Positions 26,068 through 35,455 of a stretch of DNA of 64,000 bases are shown here, one piece after another. A program made the position numbers and the translations under genes. This stretch comes from Sphingomonas sp. R-74633. GTDB taxonomy: Bacteria > Pseudomonadota > Alphaproteobacteria > Sphingomonadales > Sphingomonadaceae. Location: assembly GCF_013416555.1 (NCBI RefSeq), contig NZ_JACCFG010000003.1, forward strand, positions 434,001 to 498,000. The letters are read 5' to 3'. The notes beneath the pieces were generated by a model. The model saw nothing but the letters and a program-made list of their open reading frames with translations, had not been told where the DNA came from and searched no databases. Position 1 is the first letter of the stretch. Every line of letters begins with the position of its first letter.

Positions 26068-27836
26068 GCGGCCTCGCGGATCACTTGCAGGAAGGCGTCA
26101 CCATAGGCTTCGAGCTTGCGCGCGCCAACGCCGGAGATGTTGGCCATGGCGGCAAGGCTGCTGGGGCGCATCTCGGCCATGTCGCGCAGCACCGCGTCGG
26201 CGAAGACGATATAGGGCGGCACCTGTGCCTCCTGCGCGATCTCGCGGCGCCGGGCGCGAAGCGCCTCGAACAGCGGATTGCCGATCGGATTGGGGACGCT
26301 CGACTTGCTGCCGCGCCGCTTGCGTTCGCGCTTGGGCGGCAGGACCAGTTCGACCTTGGCCCCGCCCTTGAGGATCGCCTTGGCCTCGGGCCCGAACTCC
26401 AGCCCGCCATGTTCGTTGGCGCGCAGCGCATCGCGCAGCAGCAGCGCGCGGGCGACCGGCTTGACCAGTGCGACCTCGTCGCCCTCGACGATGCCGAACA
26501 CCGACAGCGCCTCATGCCCGTTGATCATGCTCCGCTCGGTCGACTGGCCGAGCAAGATGCTCTCGATATAGCCGACGCCGAACATCATGCCGGTGCGGAA
26601 CACCGCGGAGAGGAATTTCTGCGCAGTCACCGTCGCATCGATCGCGGCGGGCGCGGTCAGGCAATTGTCGCAATTGCCGCAGCTTTCGGGCGCGTCATTC
26701 TCGCCGAAATGCCGGAGCAGGATGCGGCGGCGGCAACCCGCGGTCTCGACCAGCGCGCCGAGCGCGGTCAGCCGCGTGCGCTCGCCGGGCTGGCGCTGCG
26801 GCTCGACTTCTCCGATCCGCTGGCGGGCGCGGGCGAAATCATCGGCGCCCCAGAAGAGATGCGCCACCGCGGGATCGCCGTCGCGCCCTGCACGGCCGGT
26901 TTCCTGATAATAGGCCTCGATCGATTTCGGCAGGCCGGCATGCGCGACGAAGCGGACATCGGGTTTGTCGATCCCCATGCCGAAGGCGACGGTCGCGACG
27001 ATCACCATCTCTTCCGACGCGACGAACGCCGCCTGGTTACGGCGGCGAACATCGGGGTCGAGCCCGGCATGATAGGGCAGCACCGGCCGGCCGGTCTCGG
27101 CGGCGAGCTTCTCGGCAAGCTTCTCGACGCCCGCGCGCGTCTGGGCATAGACGATGCCGGGGCCGGGGGTCTCGGCGATCAGGTCGATCACCTGGCGGGT
27201 CGTGTTCTCGCGCGGGGTGATCGCATAGCGGATATTGGGCCGGTCGAAGCCGGCGACGATCAGCCCCTCCTGCGGCAGCCCGAGCTGCTCGAGGATATCG
27301 GCACGGGTATGCGCGTCGGCGGTGGCGGTGAGCGCGAGGCGCGGCACCTCGGGGAAGCGATCGAGCAGCGGGCGGAGCAGGCGATAATCGGGGCGGAAAT
27401 CATGCCCCCATTCGGAGACGCAATGCGCCTCGTCGATCGCGAACAGGCTGAGCTTCGCCTGGCCGAGCAGGTTGCGGAAATGCTCGCTCGAGGCGCGCTC
27501 GGGCGCGACATAGAGCAGGTCGAGCTCACCGGCGCGGAAGCGCTCGATCGTCTCGGCGCGGTTCTCGTCAACGCTGGTCAGCGTCGCGGCGCGGATACCG
27601 ACCGCTTCGGCGGCGCGAAGCTGATCGTGCATCAGCGCGATCAGCGGCGAGATCACCACGCAGGTGCCGTCGAGCATCACCGAAGGGAGCTGATAGGTGA
27701 GCGACTTGCCGGCGCCGGTGGGCATCACGGCCAGCGTGCGCTCGCCGGCGAGGACGCGCGCCACCACCTGGTCCTGCACGCCGCGGAAAGCGTCGAAGCC
27801 GAAAACGCGGCGCAGGGTATCGGTGGGGGGAGTCAT
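26064..27836 (-). CDS. recQ: ATP-dependent DNA helicase RecQ
   Basis: A 590-residue 3'-5' DNA helicase in recombination and fork repair. It has Walker A MPTGAGKSLTYQLP, the DEAH box FAIDEAHCVSEWGHDFRPDY, the RecQ loop, motif VI (QETGRAGRDG), the zinc-binding cysteines (CRRRILLRHFGENDAPESCGNCDNC), a winged-helix RQC domain and a C-terminal HRDC domain (from about 510). The length is normal. It heads a four-gene unit with 4-nt overlaps. No LexA box was seen upstream. Confidence 0.97.
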   Translation of the reverse strand: MTPPTDTLRRVFGFDAFRGVQDQVVARVLAGERTLAVMPTGAGKSLTYQLPSVMLDGTCVVISPLIALMHDQLRAAEAVGIRAATLTSVDENRAETIERFRAGELDLLYVAPERASSEHFRNLLGQAKLSLFAIDEAHCVSEWGHDFRPDYRLLRPLLDRFPEVPRLALTATADAHTRADILEQLGLPQEGLIVAGFDRPNIRYAITPRENTTRQVIDLIAETPGPGIVYAQTRAGVEKLAEKLAAETGRPVLPYHAGLDPDVRRRNQAAFVASEEMVIVATVAFGMGIDKPDVRFVAHAGLPKSIEAYYQETGRAGRDGDPAVAHLFWGADDFARARQRIGEVEPQRQPGERTRLTALGALVETAGCRRRILLRHFGENDAPESCGNCDNCLTAPAAIDATVTAQKFLSAVFRTGMMFGVGYIESILLGQSTERSMINGHEALSVFGIVEGDEVALVKPVARALLLRDALRANEHGGLEFGPEAKAILKGGAKVELVLPPKRERKRRGSKSSVPNPIGNPLFEALRARRREIAQEAQVPPYIVFADAVLRDMAEMRPSSLAAMANISGVGARKLEAYGDAFLQVIREAA

Positions 27837-27874
27837 TGGAGGCGGTTAGCGGGCGAAGGGCAGTGAAGTCGAGG

Positions 27875-28405
27875 CTATTCGCAGGGAGCGCCGTCCGCGG
27901 GCTTCCAGGGAACCAGCCGGAACGCGCTCACTTCGATCGCAGTGATCGCAAAGGGCCAGAATTCGACTCCCACCTTGCCGGGAATGACCAGGCAGACATC
28001 GGTCGGCTGGGCCTTGCCGGCGCGGGTGATGCTGGCGCGATAGCGAAGCGCCTGGCCATAGCCGTTATGGATGATCAGCAGCGAATGGTCGGTGCCGGGC
28101 ACGGGCAGGAAGCGGAAGCGGAGCTGGCCGGCTTCGGGGACCGGTGCATCGGGCAGGCCCGTGCCGTTTTGCATCGGCACACCCTCGGTCACCGGCGCCT
28201 TGGGCGGGGCGATGCCCGAAAGCTGCCGGCCGACCGCCACTTCGAACGGCGTGGGCGTGGCGGGACCGCGCGCGGCGTCGGCGGTGCCGCCATCGTCGAT
28301 CGCGAGCATGGCTTCCTCGCCCTTTTCCAGCGTGATGCCCTGCGCCAGTGCCGGGCTCGCGATCGCCATCGTCGCTACCGCCAAACCCCATGCCGTCTTG
28401 CGCAT
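27875..28405 (-). CDS. Exported protein of unknown function
   Basis: A 176-residue protein with a signal peptide ending near residue 22 (MAIASPALAQG). The mature part is beta-rich, with SLLIIHNGYGQALRYRASI and VCLVIPGKVGVEFWPFAIT. One cysteine lies at VCLV and one at the end, APCE. ATG 28405 has GGGAG upstream; the longer open frame does not give a signal peptide. It is divergent from the GH47 gene. Confidence 0.65.
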   Translation of the reverse strand: MRKTAWGLAVATMAIASPALAQGITLEKGEEAMLAIDDGGTADAARGPATPTPFEVAVGRQLSGIAPPKAPVTEGVPMQNGTGLPDAPVPEAGQLRFRFLPVPGTDHSLLIIHNGYGQALRYRASITRAGKAQPTDVCLVIPGKVGVEFWPFAITAIEVSAFRLVPWKPADGAPCE

Positions 28406-28503
28406 CGCTCGCTCTCCCGCTGTCGCCCCGCAACTATCCGATACGCGGTGCGAGGCGGCAAGCACGGTTTGCACCGGTGCGGCGGCTCGCCTAGCCTGTG
28501 CGC

Positions 28504-29874
28504 ATGACTTCCTTCCGCATCGGCCGACGCGGCCTGATCGCCGGCAGCGCCGCCGCGCTGCTCCCTTTGCCCGCCACGGCGAAGGAGGACTGGCGCGCGC
28601 TCGGCGACGAAGTGCGCGAGGCGATGCGCTGGGCGTGGAAAAACTATCGCGAAAAGGCGTGGGGCAAGGACCAGATCATGCCGGTCTCGGGCGGCGCCGA
28701 GAGCTTCTCGATCAAGGGACGGCATATCGGGCTCAGCCTGATCGAGGCGCTCGACACGCTGTGGCTGATGGAGCTCGATGCCGAGTTCAAGGACGGGGTC
28801 GACTGGATCCGTGCCAATCTCGATTTCGACGTGGACGGCGAAGTCTCGGTGTTCGAGACGATCATCCGGTTGGTTGGCGGGCTGCTCTCCGGGCACCTCG
28901 CCGGCGGCGACCCGGTATTGCTCGCCAAGGCAAAGGACCTGACCGACCGGCTGATGCCGGCCTTCACCGCCTCGCCGATCGGGCTGCCGCACCGCTTCGT
29001 CAATCTGAAGACCGGTGCGGTGCGCGGACCGGTGACCAATCCGGCCGAAGTGGGCAGCTGCATCACCGAGTTCGGGATGCTCAGCAACCTCACCGGCGAT
29101 GACCGCTATTTCAAGGCGGCGAAACAGGCGCTGGTCGCGCTCTATGACCGGCGCTCGAAGATCGGGCTGATCCCCGACGCAGTCGATTGCATGACCGGCG
29201 AGTGGAAGAGCCGGCGCGCGACAACCGGCCCGCCCTCCGACAGCTATTACGAATATCTGTGGGACGGCTGGCAGCTGCTCGGCGACCGCGATTGCCTGCG
29301 CATGTACCGCACCTGCACCGCTGCGATCCTCAAGCACCAGCGCGCCACGCTGAACGGCGACCTGTGGTTCGTCGATGTCGATTTCGAGACCGGCAAGCGG
29401 ATCAACTGGGAGCAGGACGAGCTGTCGTCCTTCTATGGCGGACTGCTGGCACAGGGCGGCGACCGGGCAGTGGGCGAGGCCTATACCCATGCGTGGGACA
29501 AGGTGCAGGCGCGCTACGGCATATTGCCCGAGGGCTATGACCCCTATCAGGGCGCGCCGACCTACAAGACCAACGCGCTGCGCCCCGAACTGGCCGATGC
29601 CGCATTCAACCACTGGCTGCTCGACGGCAAGGAAGAATGGCGCGCGCTGGTCGCCCGGCATTTCCGCGCGATGCAGCAGTGGAACAAGGCGCCCTATGGC
29701 TATGCGGTGATGGCCGACGTCACCACCAAGGCGCAGGCCGACCATTGCCCCGGTTACTGGTGGTCCGAGCAGATGAAATATTACTGGCTGATCTTCGCGG
29801 ACTGCCGGCGCTTCGATTACAAGCGCAACTACCTGACGACCGAGGGGAATGTGCTGCAGGGGTTCAGGCGCTAA
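28504..29874 (+). CDS. GH47 family alpha-1,2-mannosidase, Tat-type signal
   Basis: A 456-residue secreted enzyme. The N-terminus has a twin-arginine motif (RRGLIAGSAAALLPLPATA). The barrel shows GH47 features: GLSLIEALDTLWLM, FETIIRLVGGLLSGH, an ITEFGML segment and a C-terminal LTTEGNVL that corresponds to the calcium-binding Thr-Glu of this class I mannosidase family. GH47 enzymes are common in eukaryotic N-glycan trimming and uncommon in bacteria, where some cleave alpha-1,2-mannosides. It stands alone between divergent and same-strand genes. Confidence 0.85.
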   Translation: MTSFRIGRRGLIAGSAAALLPLPATAKEDWRALGDEVREAMRWAWKNYREKAWGKDQIMPVSGGAESFSIKGRHIGLSLIEALDTLWLMELDAEFKDGVDWIRANLDFDVDGEVSVFETIIRLVGGLLSGHLAGGDPVLLAKAKDLTDRLMPAFTASPIGLPHRFVNLKTGAVRGPVTNPAEVGSCITEFGMLSNLTGDDRYFKAAKQALVALYDRRSKIGLIPDAVDCMTGEWKSRRATTGPPSDSYYEYLWDGWQLLGDRDCLRMYRTCTAAILKHQRATLNGDLWFVDVDFETGKRINWEQDELSSFYGGLLAQGGDRAVGEAYTHAWDKVQARYGILPEGYDPYQGAPTYKTNALRPELADAAFNHWLLDGKEEWRALVARHFRAMQQWNKAPYGYAVMADVTTKAQADHCPGYWWSEQMKYYWLIFADCRRFDYKRNYLTTEGNVLQGFRR

Positions 29875-29931
29875 CAGCTTTTCGGCGAACCGAGCTTCCC
29901 CCCGCCCCCGCCATCGGCCAAAGCGGAGCGG

Positions 29932-31389
29932 ATGACGGTGCGCGTAGACATGGGGGTGGACGGCAAGGGGGATTCCGTCACCATGGACCTCGAGGAGCTG
30001 CTGGCGACGCGTTTGCTCGTCCAGGGCAATTCGGGGTCGGGCAAGTCGCATCTGCTGCGCCGCCTGCTCGAGCGCAGCGCCGGCCATGTCCAGCAGGTGA
30101 TCATCGATCCCGAGGGCGACTTCGTCACGCTCAGCGACAAATATGGCCATATCGCCATCGAGGCGGCCGACTATAGCGAGCGCGAGATCGCCCGCTTCGC
30201 CACCCGGATCCGCGAGCATCGCGCCTCGGTGGTGCTCAGCCTGGAGGGGCTCGAGGCCGAGGGGCAGATGAAATGCGCCGCGGCGTTCCTCAATGCGATG
30301 TTCGATGCGCCGCGCGACCATTGGTATCCGGCGCTGGTCGTGGTCGACGAGGCGCAGCTGTTCGCGCCCTCGGGCGGCGGCGAAGTGGCCGAGGATGTGC
30401 GGCGGGCCTCGCTCAGCGCGATGACCAATTTGATGTGTCGCGGGCGCAAGCGCGGGCTTGCCGGGGTGATCGCCACGCAGCGGCTGGCCAAGCTCGCCAA
30501 GAATGTCGCGGCCGAGGCCTCGAACTTCCTGATGGGGCGCACCTTTCTCGACATCGACATGGCGCGCGCCGCCGACCTGCTCGGCATGGAGCGCCGCCAG
30601 GCCGAGGCGATCCGCGATCTGGCGCGGGGCCATTTCCTGGCGCTCGGCCCGGCGGTGTCGCGCCGGCCGATCTCGGTGCAGATCGGCGCGGTCGAGACCA
30701 GCGCGCGCAGCGGCAGCCCCAAGCTGACGCCTCTGCCCGAGGCGCCCTCGGCCGAGCTGAAGGATTTGCTGCTCGCTCCGGCCGAGCCCGAATGGACGCC
30801 GCCGACGCCGCCCACACCCGCCGCGCCGCCGCAGCTCGCATCGGACCGGCTGCTCGAGGCGCTCGCCCGCTCGGCACCGGCACGCGAAGAAGTACCCGAG
30901 GTTGATCCCGAGGAAGCCGCGGCAAAGATCGCCGATGTGCTGCGCGACATCGTGGCGGATACCGAGACCAGCTTCCGCTCGCCTTCGGTGCTCTATCAGG
31001 ATTTTCTGGTGCGCTGCCGGATGGTCGGCCTTGCGCGGCCCCCGCTCGACCTCTCCGCCTTTGTCCGTCGGCTGTCGGCAGCGCGCGCGGGCATTCACGG
31101 CGATCCCGACGCGGAATGGGCGCAGGCGCTCGAGGCGGCGCGCGCGCTGCCCGACGACATGCTGGGGCCGTTCCTGCTCGTCGCCCGCGCCGCACGCGAG
31201 GCCGCCCCCTGCCCGAGCGACGGCGAGATCGCCGCGACCTATGGCACCTCGTCGTTGGGGCGCGTGCGCCGGCTGCTCCAATATATCGAGAGCAAGGAGC
31301 TGTTCGTGACGCGCACCGACCTGTCGGGGAAGCGCTCGATCACGATCCCGCGACTGGGCTGGACGACCCAGCCGGCGGAGATCGGCTGA
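29932..31389 (+). CDS. HerA/DUF87-type ATPase
   Basis: A 485-residue ATPase with Walker A VQGNSGSGKSHLL (about 30-42), Walker B LVVVDEAQLF and the HerA-like CRGRKRGLAGVIATQRLAKL (sensor/arginine region). Residues about 265-330 are a Pro/Ala-rich linker; the C-terminal 150 residues are helical and end in a winged-helix-like AATYGTSSLGRVRRLLQYIESK. HerA-like proteins pump or unwind DNA, usually with a nuclease such as NurA; no nuclease is adjacent. The ATG follows AAGCGGAGCGG. Confidence 0.8.
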   Translation: MTVRVDMGVDGKGDSVTMDLEELLATRLLVQGNSGSGKSHLLRRLLERSAGHVQQVIIDPEGDFVTLSDKYGHIAIEAADYSEREIARFATRIREHRASVVLSLEGLEAEGQMKCAAAFLNAMFDAPRDHWYPALVVVDEAQLFAPSGGGEVAEDVRRASLSAMTNLMCRGRKRGLAGVIATQRLAKLAKNVAAEASNFLMGRTFLDIDMARAADLLGMERRQAEAIRDLARGHFLALGPAVSRRPISVQIGAVETSARSGSPKLTPLPEAPSAELKDLLLAPAEPEWTPPTPPTPAAPPQLASDRLLEALARSAPAREEVPEVDPEEAAAKIADVLRDIVADTETSFRSPSVLYQDFLVRCRMVGLARPPLDLSAFVRRLSAARAGIHGDPDAEWAQALEAARALPDDMLGPFLLVARAAREAAPCPSDGEIAATYGTSSLGRVRRLLQYIESKELFVTRTDLSGKRSITIPRLGWTTQPAEIG

Positions 31390-31453
31390 GGCCGGGTTTC
31401 GGCCATTCTCCCGCCGCCATCGCGCAGGAGGCTGAGGCCAAGGGAGGGCCCAG

Positions 31454-32326
31454 ATGAAATCCTTTGTGCTTGCCGCCATGTTCCTGCTCGTCGCCGACAA
31501 CAGCGAGCGCGTGATCGCCGATACGCCCGTGCCGGCAACGATCCAGGGCAGTCCGGCGCGGCTGCGCATCGATCCCGGCGCGCCATCGATGCCGGTGTTC
31601 AATCCCGATTTCGCGGCGAAGGCCGGGCTGCGCGCCGGGCCGTTCGCGACACGTGGCGCGATCGGGCCGGTCAAGGTCAACGGCCGCTCGGCGGTGGTGC
31701 GGCTCGACCTGGGGCAAGGCGCGTTCAAGCGGCGCGTGACCTGGTTCGAGGCGCCCTATGCCAGCGATGCCGACGGCACGATCGGGCCGGGCGGGCTCCC
31801 CGATGACCGTGTCCGCTTCGTCCTGCGTGAAGCGGCGCCGGGCGAGCGCAGCGTCGTGCTGCCGCTCGCCGATTTCGGCTATCTGGGCATGGGCAGCGAA
31901 ATCATGGTCGCCGCGCAGAAGGTGCGGATCCTGTTCGCCCTCGCCCGCACCCGGACGATCGCGACGGCGGCGGCAGGCGCTGCGATCGCCGCAGCGCAGG
32001 ACGGCAAGTTCGATGGGGCGAGCGAGACGATGAAGATTCGGCTCGACGTGATGCGGCCGGTGCGCCGGATGACGCTGGCGCGGCCGCTCGGCGTCGGGCC
32101 GCTCGCGCTCGATCGGATCTTCGTGCGTACCGGCGACTTCGGCAGCGCTGCGGCGATCCCCGACGCTAATGCGCCCGAGGTCGATCCCGACGAGATCGTC
32201 GTCACCGGCGCCAAGGCCAAGGGCAAGCAGCGCTACTTCGTGGAGATCGGCCGCGATGCGCTGGCCGGCTGCTCGTCGATCCTGTTCGACAAGCCGGCGA
32301 AGACCGTGACGCTGAGCTGCCGCTAG
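31454..32326 (+). CDS. Exported protein with retropepsin-like segment
   Basis: A 290-residue protein with a short N-terminal hydrophobic segment. LRIDPGAPSMPVFNPDFAAKAGL resembles the DTGAxxxxx...A..lGL pattern of retroviral-type aspartic proteases, but the motif reads DPGA instead of D(T/S)GA, so catalysis is doubtful. An alanine-rich stretch (ATAAAGAAIAAAQ) follows, and EIVVTGAKAKGK sits near the end. Its stop shares CTAG with the convergent hydrolase gene. Confidence 0.55.
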   Translation: MKSFVLAAMFLLVADNSERVIADTPVPATIQGSPARLRIDPGAPSMPVFNPDFAAKAGLRAGPFATRGAIGPVKVNGRSAVVRLDLGQGAFKRRVTWFEAPYASDADGTIGPGGLPDDRVRFVLREAAPGERSVVLPLADFGYLGMGSEIMVAAQKVRILFALARTRTIATAAAGAAIAAAQDGKFDGASETMKIRLDVMRPVRRMTLARPLGVGPLALDRIFVRTGDFGSAAAIPDANAPEVDPDEIVVTGAKAKGKQRYFVEIGRDALAGCSSILFDKPAKTVTLSCR

Positions 32327-33240
32327 AGCGTCCGCAACCACGCCTCGGTGGCGTCGATATGCGTCACCGGGAGCATATGGCCGCCGTCGAGATAGTCGAC
32401 CTTGCCGTTCTGTACGTCCGACGCGGTCTTGCCGCCGTGCAGCTCGGGGTCGAGCAGCGCGTCCTGGCGGCCATAGAGGATCGAGACCGGCAGCGCGATC
32501 TCGCCATAGCGCGGGGCCTGCGCCTGCATCACCTCGGGCGCCATGCCAAGCTCGTAGCAACCCATCTCGAAGCTCCTGGGCCGGATCGCGAGCGCGCCGC
32601 CGGCCTTGATCGGAAAATCCTCGGGCACCGGATCGGGCGCGAACACCGCAACCGTGGAAGCCTTGCCCCGGCGCATCGCCAGCGGCACCGCGATCGTCCA
32701 GGCGATCAGCGGGCGTAGCGGCGCGGGGACGACCAGGCTCTTCAGGGGCTCGGGCGGGGTGTCGACCGGCTGGGTATAGGGCGCGATCAGGCCGAGGCCG
32801 CGCACCGCTTGCGGGTGGCGCAGCGCCAGCGCCAGGCTGACCGCGCCGCCCATCGAATGGCCGACGAGCAGCGGCTTCTCCAGCTCCAGCGCGCGGATCG
32901 CAGCGGCGATGGCATCGGCCTGGCCGGGGATGTCGAGCCGCGGGCCGGTGAGCGTCGAATAGCCCCAGCCGGGGCGGTCCATGACGATGACGCGGCGATC
33001 GGTGGCGAGCTTGCCGGCCAGCGCGTAGCTGAAGACGCGCAGCTGGCTCATGATGCCGTGGATCATCACGATCGCAGGCGCATCGGCCGGGCCCATCTCG
33101 ACATAATGGATGCGCACGCCCGGTACTTCGACCTGCCTGCCGTCCATCGGGATCCAGCGCTCGACGCCGCGCGAGACATAGGCCGACCAGAGGATCAGCG
33201 CGCCGATCACCACTGCCAGCGCAACCACGAACCAGATCAC
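32323..33240 (-). CDS. Alpha/beta hydrolase, membrane-anchored
   Basis: A 305-residue protein with an N-terminal transmembrane helix (about 2-22) and an alpha/beta-hydrolase fold: oxyanion segment IVMIHGIMSQ, nucleophile elbow VGHSMGGA (Ser), Asp in LYGRQDALLD and His in DGGHMLPV. The start is GTG 33240 with GGAGG upstream. The substrate is unknown, probably an ester or epoxide. It follows the Atm1-type exporter gene by 10 nt, so they are likely co-transcribed. Confidence 0.9.
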   Translation of the reverse strand: MIWFVVALAVVIGALILWSAYVSRGVERWIPMDGRQVEVPGVRIHYVEMGPADAPAIVMIHGIMSQLRVFSYALAGKLATDRRVIVMDRPGWGYSTLTGPRLDIPGQADAIAAAIRALELEKPLLVGHSMGGAVSLALALRHPQAVRGLGLIAPYTQPVDTPPEPLKSLVVPAPLRPLIAWTIAVPLAMRRGKASTVAVFAPDPVPEDFPIKAGGALAIRPRSFEMGCYELGMAPEVMQAQAPRYGEIALPVSILYGRQDALLDPELHGGKTASDVQNGKVDYLDGGHMLPVTHIDATEAWLRTL

Positions 33241-33250
33241 ATGCCCCTCC

Positions 33251-35077
33251 TTATTCGGCGGGGACTTCCTCGCCGCCTTCGGCCTCACGCTCCTGCGCCT
33301 GCCGCGCCCACATCTCGGCATAGAGACCGTTCTTGCGCAAGAGCTGCGCGTGCGTGCCCTGCTCGGCGACGCGGCCGGCTTCAAGCACGATGATCCGGTC
33401 GGCATGGACAACGGTGGAGAGGCGGTGCGCGATGACGATCGTCGTGCGGCCATGCTCGATGGCTTCTAGGGTGGCCTGGATGTCCGCCTCGGTCCGGCTG
33501 TCGAGCGCGCTGGTCGCTTCGTCGAGGATCAGGATCGGCGGGTTCTTGACCAACGTCCGCGCGATCGCGACGCGCTGCTTCTCGCCGCCGGACAGCTTGA
33601 GGCCGCGCTCGCCGACACGCGTCTCGAATCCCTCCGGAAGCGACTGGATGAAGCCAGCAATCGCGGCGCCGCGCGCGGCACTCGCGATCTCCTCGGCGCC
33701 CGCGCCCTCGCGGCCATAGGCGATGTTGTAGCCGATCGTGTCGTTGAACAGCACCGTGTCCTGCGGGACGATGCCGATCGAACCGCGCAGCGACGATTGG
33801 GTGAGGTCGCGGATATCCTGCCCGTCGATCGTGATGCGCCCGCCGGTGACATCGTAGAAGCGGTACATCAGCCGCGCGAGCGTCGACTTGCCGGCGCCGG
33901 AGGGGCCGACCACCGCGACGGTGGCACCCGCCGGGATGTCCAAATCGATGCCCTTCAGAATCTCGCGGTCGGGATCATAGCCGAAATGCACGCCCTCGAA
34001 GCGGACATGACCGCGATCGACGGCGAGCGGCGTGGCGTCGGGCGCGTCCTTCACTTCGGCGGCACTGTCGAGTAGGTCGAACATCGCACCCATGTCGATC
34101 ACGCCCTGGCGGATCGTGCGATAGACCCAGCCGAGCATGTCGAGCGGGCGGAAGAGCTGGCTGAGCAAAGTCGATACCAGCATCACGTCGCCCGGCGTGA
34201 AGCGCGCCTGCGACCAGCCATAAACGATCAGCGCCATGCCCGCGCCGAGCATCGTGTTGGTAATCACCGACTGGCCGATATTGAGCCAGGCGAGGCTGTT
34301 CTCGCTGGTGGTCGCCGCCTTGGCATAGGCCGTGACGGCGTTCTCGTAGCGGGTGGCCTCGCGCTCCTCGGCGTTGAAATACTTCACCGTCTCGAAGTTG
34401 AGCAGCGAATCCACCGCGTGCGCGACCGCACCGGTGTCGAGGTCGTTCATCTTCTCGCGCAGCTTCGAACGCCAGTCGGTCACCATGCGGGTGAAGCCGA
34501 TATAGACCACGACCATCGCCACAGTGCCGGCGATCAGCCACCAGTTGAACTTCACGGCGAAGATGCCGATCACCAGCGCGAGCTCGAGGATCGTCGGGGC
34601 GATGTTGAACAAGAGGAAATAGAGCATCGTATCGATGCTCTTGGTGCCGCGCTCGACCGTCTTGGTGACCGCGCCGGTGCGCCGCTCGAGATGGAAGCGC
34701 AGGCTCAGCTGGTGGAGATGGCGGAATACATCGGCGGCGAGGCGGCGCGTCGCGTCCTGCCCCACTCGCTCGAACACGGCGTTGCGCAGATTGTCGAACA
34801 GGACGGTGCCGAGCCGGGCGGCGGCATAGCCGGCGACGAGCGCGATGACGAACCACACCGCATCGCGCGAGCCACCCGCCATCCCGTCGATCGCGCCCTG
34901 GAGCGCGAAGGGCGCGCCGAAGACCTGGACGAGCTTCGAACACAGCACGAGCAGCATCGCGACGACGATACGCGCGCGCAGGCCGGGCGCGTGGCGCGGC
35001 CAGAGATAGGGGAGGAAACGCCGCAGCGTTGCGAGCATCGGGCGCTCGCCGGCGGGTGCATCGGGTTTGGAAGCCAT
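33251..35077 (-). CDS. Atm1/HMT1-type ABC exporter (fused permease and ATPase)
   Basis: A 608-residue half-transporter: six transmembrane helices (residues about 25-320) and a nucleotide-binding domain with GPSGAGKST, LSGGEKQR, ILILDEATSALDS and the H-loop IVIAHRLST. The N-terminal RRFLPYLWPRHAPGLRARIV and the GTKSIDTMLYFLLFNIAPTILEL segment are typical of the Atm1 group, including the structurally known Novosphingobium protein. These export glutathione conjugates or persulfides and help metal detoxification and Fe-S supply. Confidence 0.93.
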   Translation of the reverse strand: MASKPDAPAGERPMLATLRRFLPYLWPRHAPGLRARIVVAMLLVLCSKLVQVFGAPFALQGAIDGMAGGSRDAVWFVIALVAGYAAARLGTVLFDNLRNAVFERVGQDATRRLAADVFRHLHQLSLRFHLERRTGAVTKTVERGTKSIDTMLYFLLFNIAPTILELALVIGIFAVKFNWWLIAGTVAMVVVYIGFTRMVTDWRSKLREKMNDLDTGAVAHAVDSLLNFETVKYFNAEEREATRYENAVTAYAKAATTSENSLAWLNIGQSVITNTMLGAGMALIVYGWSQARFTPGDVMLVSTLLSQLFRPLDMLGWVYRTIRQGVIDMGAMFDLLDSAAEVKDAPDATPLAVDRGHVRFEGVHFGYDPDREILKGIDLDIPAGATVAVVGPSGAGKSTLARLMYRFYDVTGGRITIDGQDIRDLTQSSLRGSIGIVPQDTVLFNDTIGYNIAYGREGAGAEEIASAARGAAIAGFIQSLPEGFETRVGERGLKLSGGEKQRVAIARTLVKNPPILILDEATSALDSRTEADIQATLEAIEHGRTTIVIAHRLSTVVHADRIIVLEAGRVAEQGTHAQLLRKNGLYAEMWARQAQEREAEGGEEVPAE

Positions 35078-35158
35078 TGCCGCTAAATTTGGGGCGTCCG
35101 GCGCCGGGATGCAACGCTTGACCGCCCTGCCCGTTGTTAACCTTTGAAGGAGGCGGCG

Positions 35159-35398
35159 ATGGATCAGGTCTTCTATCTGCTGGCGATCATGGGCTGCAGC
35201 GACGACAATCTCGACTGCAAGCAGGCGCGCGTCGAGCCGGTGCGCTATACCAGCTATGCCACCTGCCAGGAGGCGATGGCCGATGTGTTACAGCGCAACA
35301 CCGACCTCGAATATCCGGTGATTGCCGGCGCCTGCCAGCGCCAGACCCCCGAAATGGCGCGCCAGGCTGCCTCGAAAACGGACGGCAAAGGCCGCTAG
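35159..35398 (+). CDS. Small cysteine-containing protein of unknown function
   Basis: A 79-residue protein led by a perfect AAGGAGG site ending 5 nt before ATG 35159. It has an N-terminal hydrophobic stretch (VFYLLAIMGCS) and four cysteines (GCS, DCK, TCQ, ACQ), all within about 50 residues, so two disulfides or a metal site are possible. No family was recognised. It is divergent from the Atm1-type gene. Confidence 0.7.
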   Translation: MDQVFYLLAIMGCSDDNLDCKQARVEPVRYTSYATCQEAMADVLQRNTDLEYPVIAGACQRQTPEMARQAASKTDGKGR

Positions 35399-35455
35399 CG
35401 CCGGGCTCGCGTTTCAATTATGTTGCAGATGCGAAACTGTTCCGGGGGAAGCGGG

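Noticed and set aside
28375..31728. Very long open frame on the minus strand opposite the GH47 and HerA-like genes
   Set aside because: It is antisense to two clear genes, is rich in Arg/His/Gly and has no domain; long antisense frames are common in high-GC DNA.
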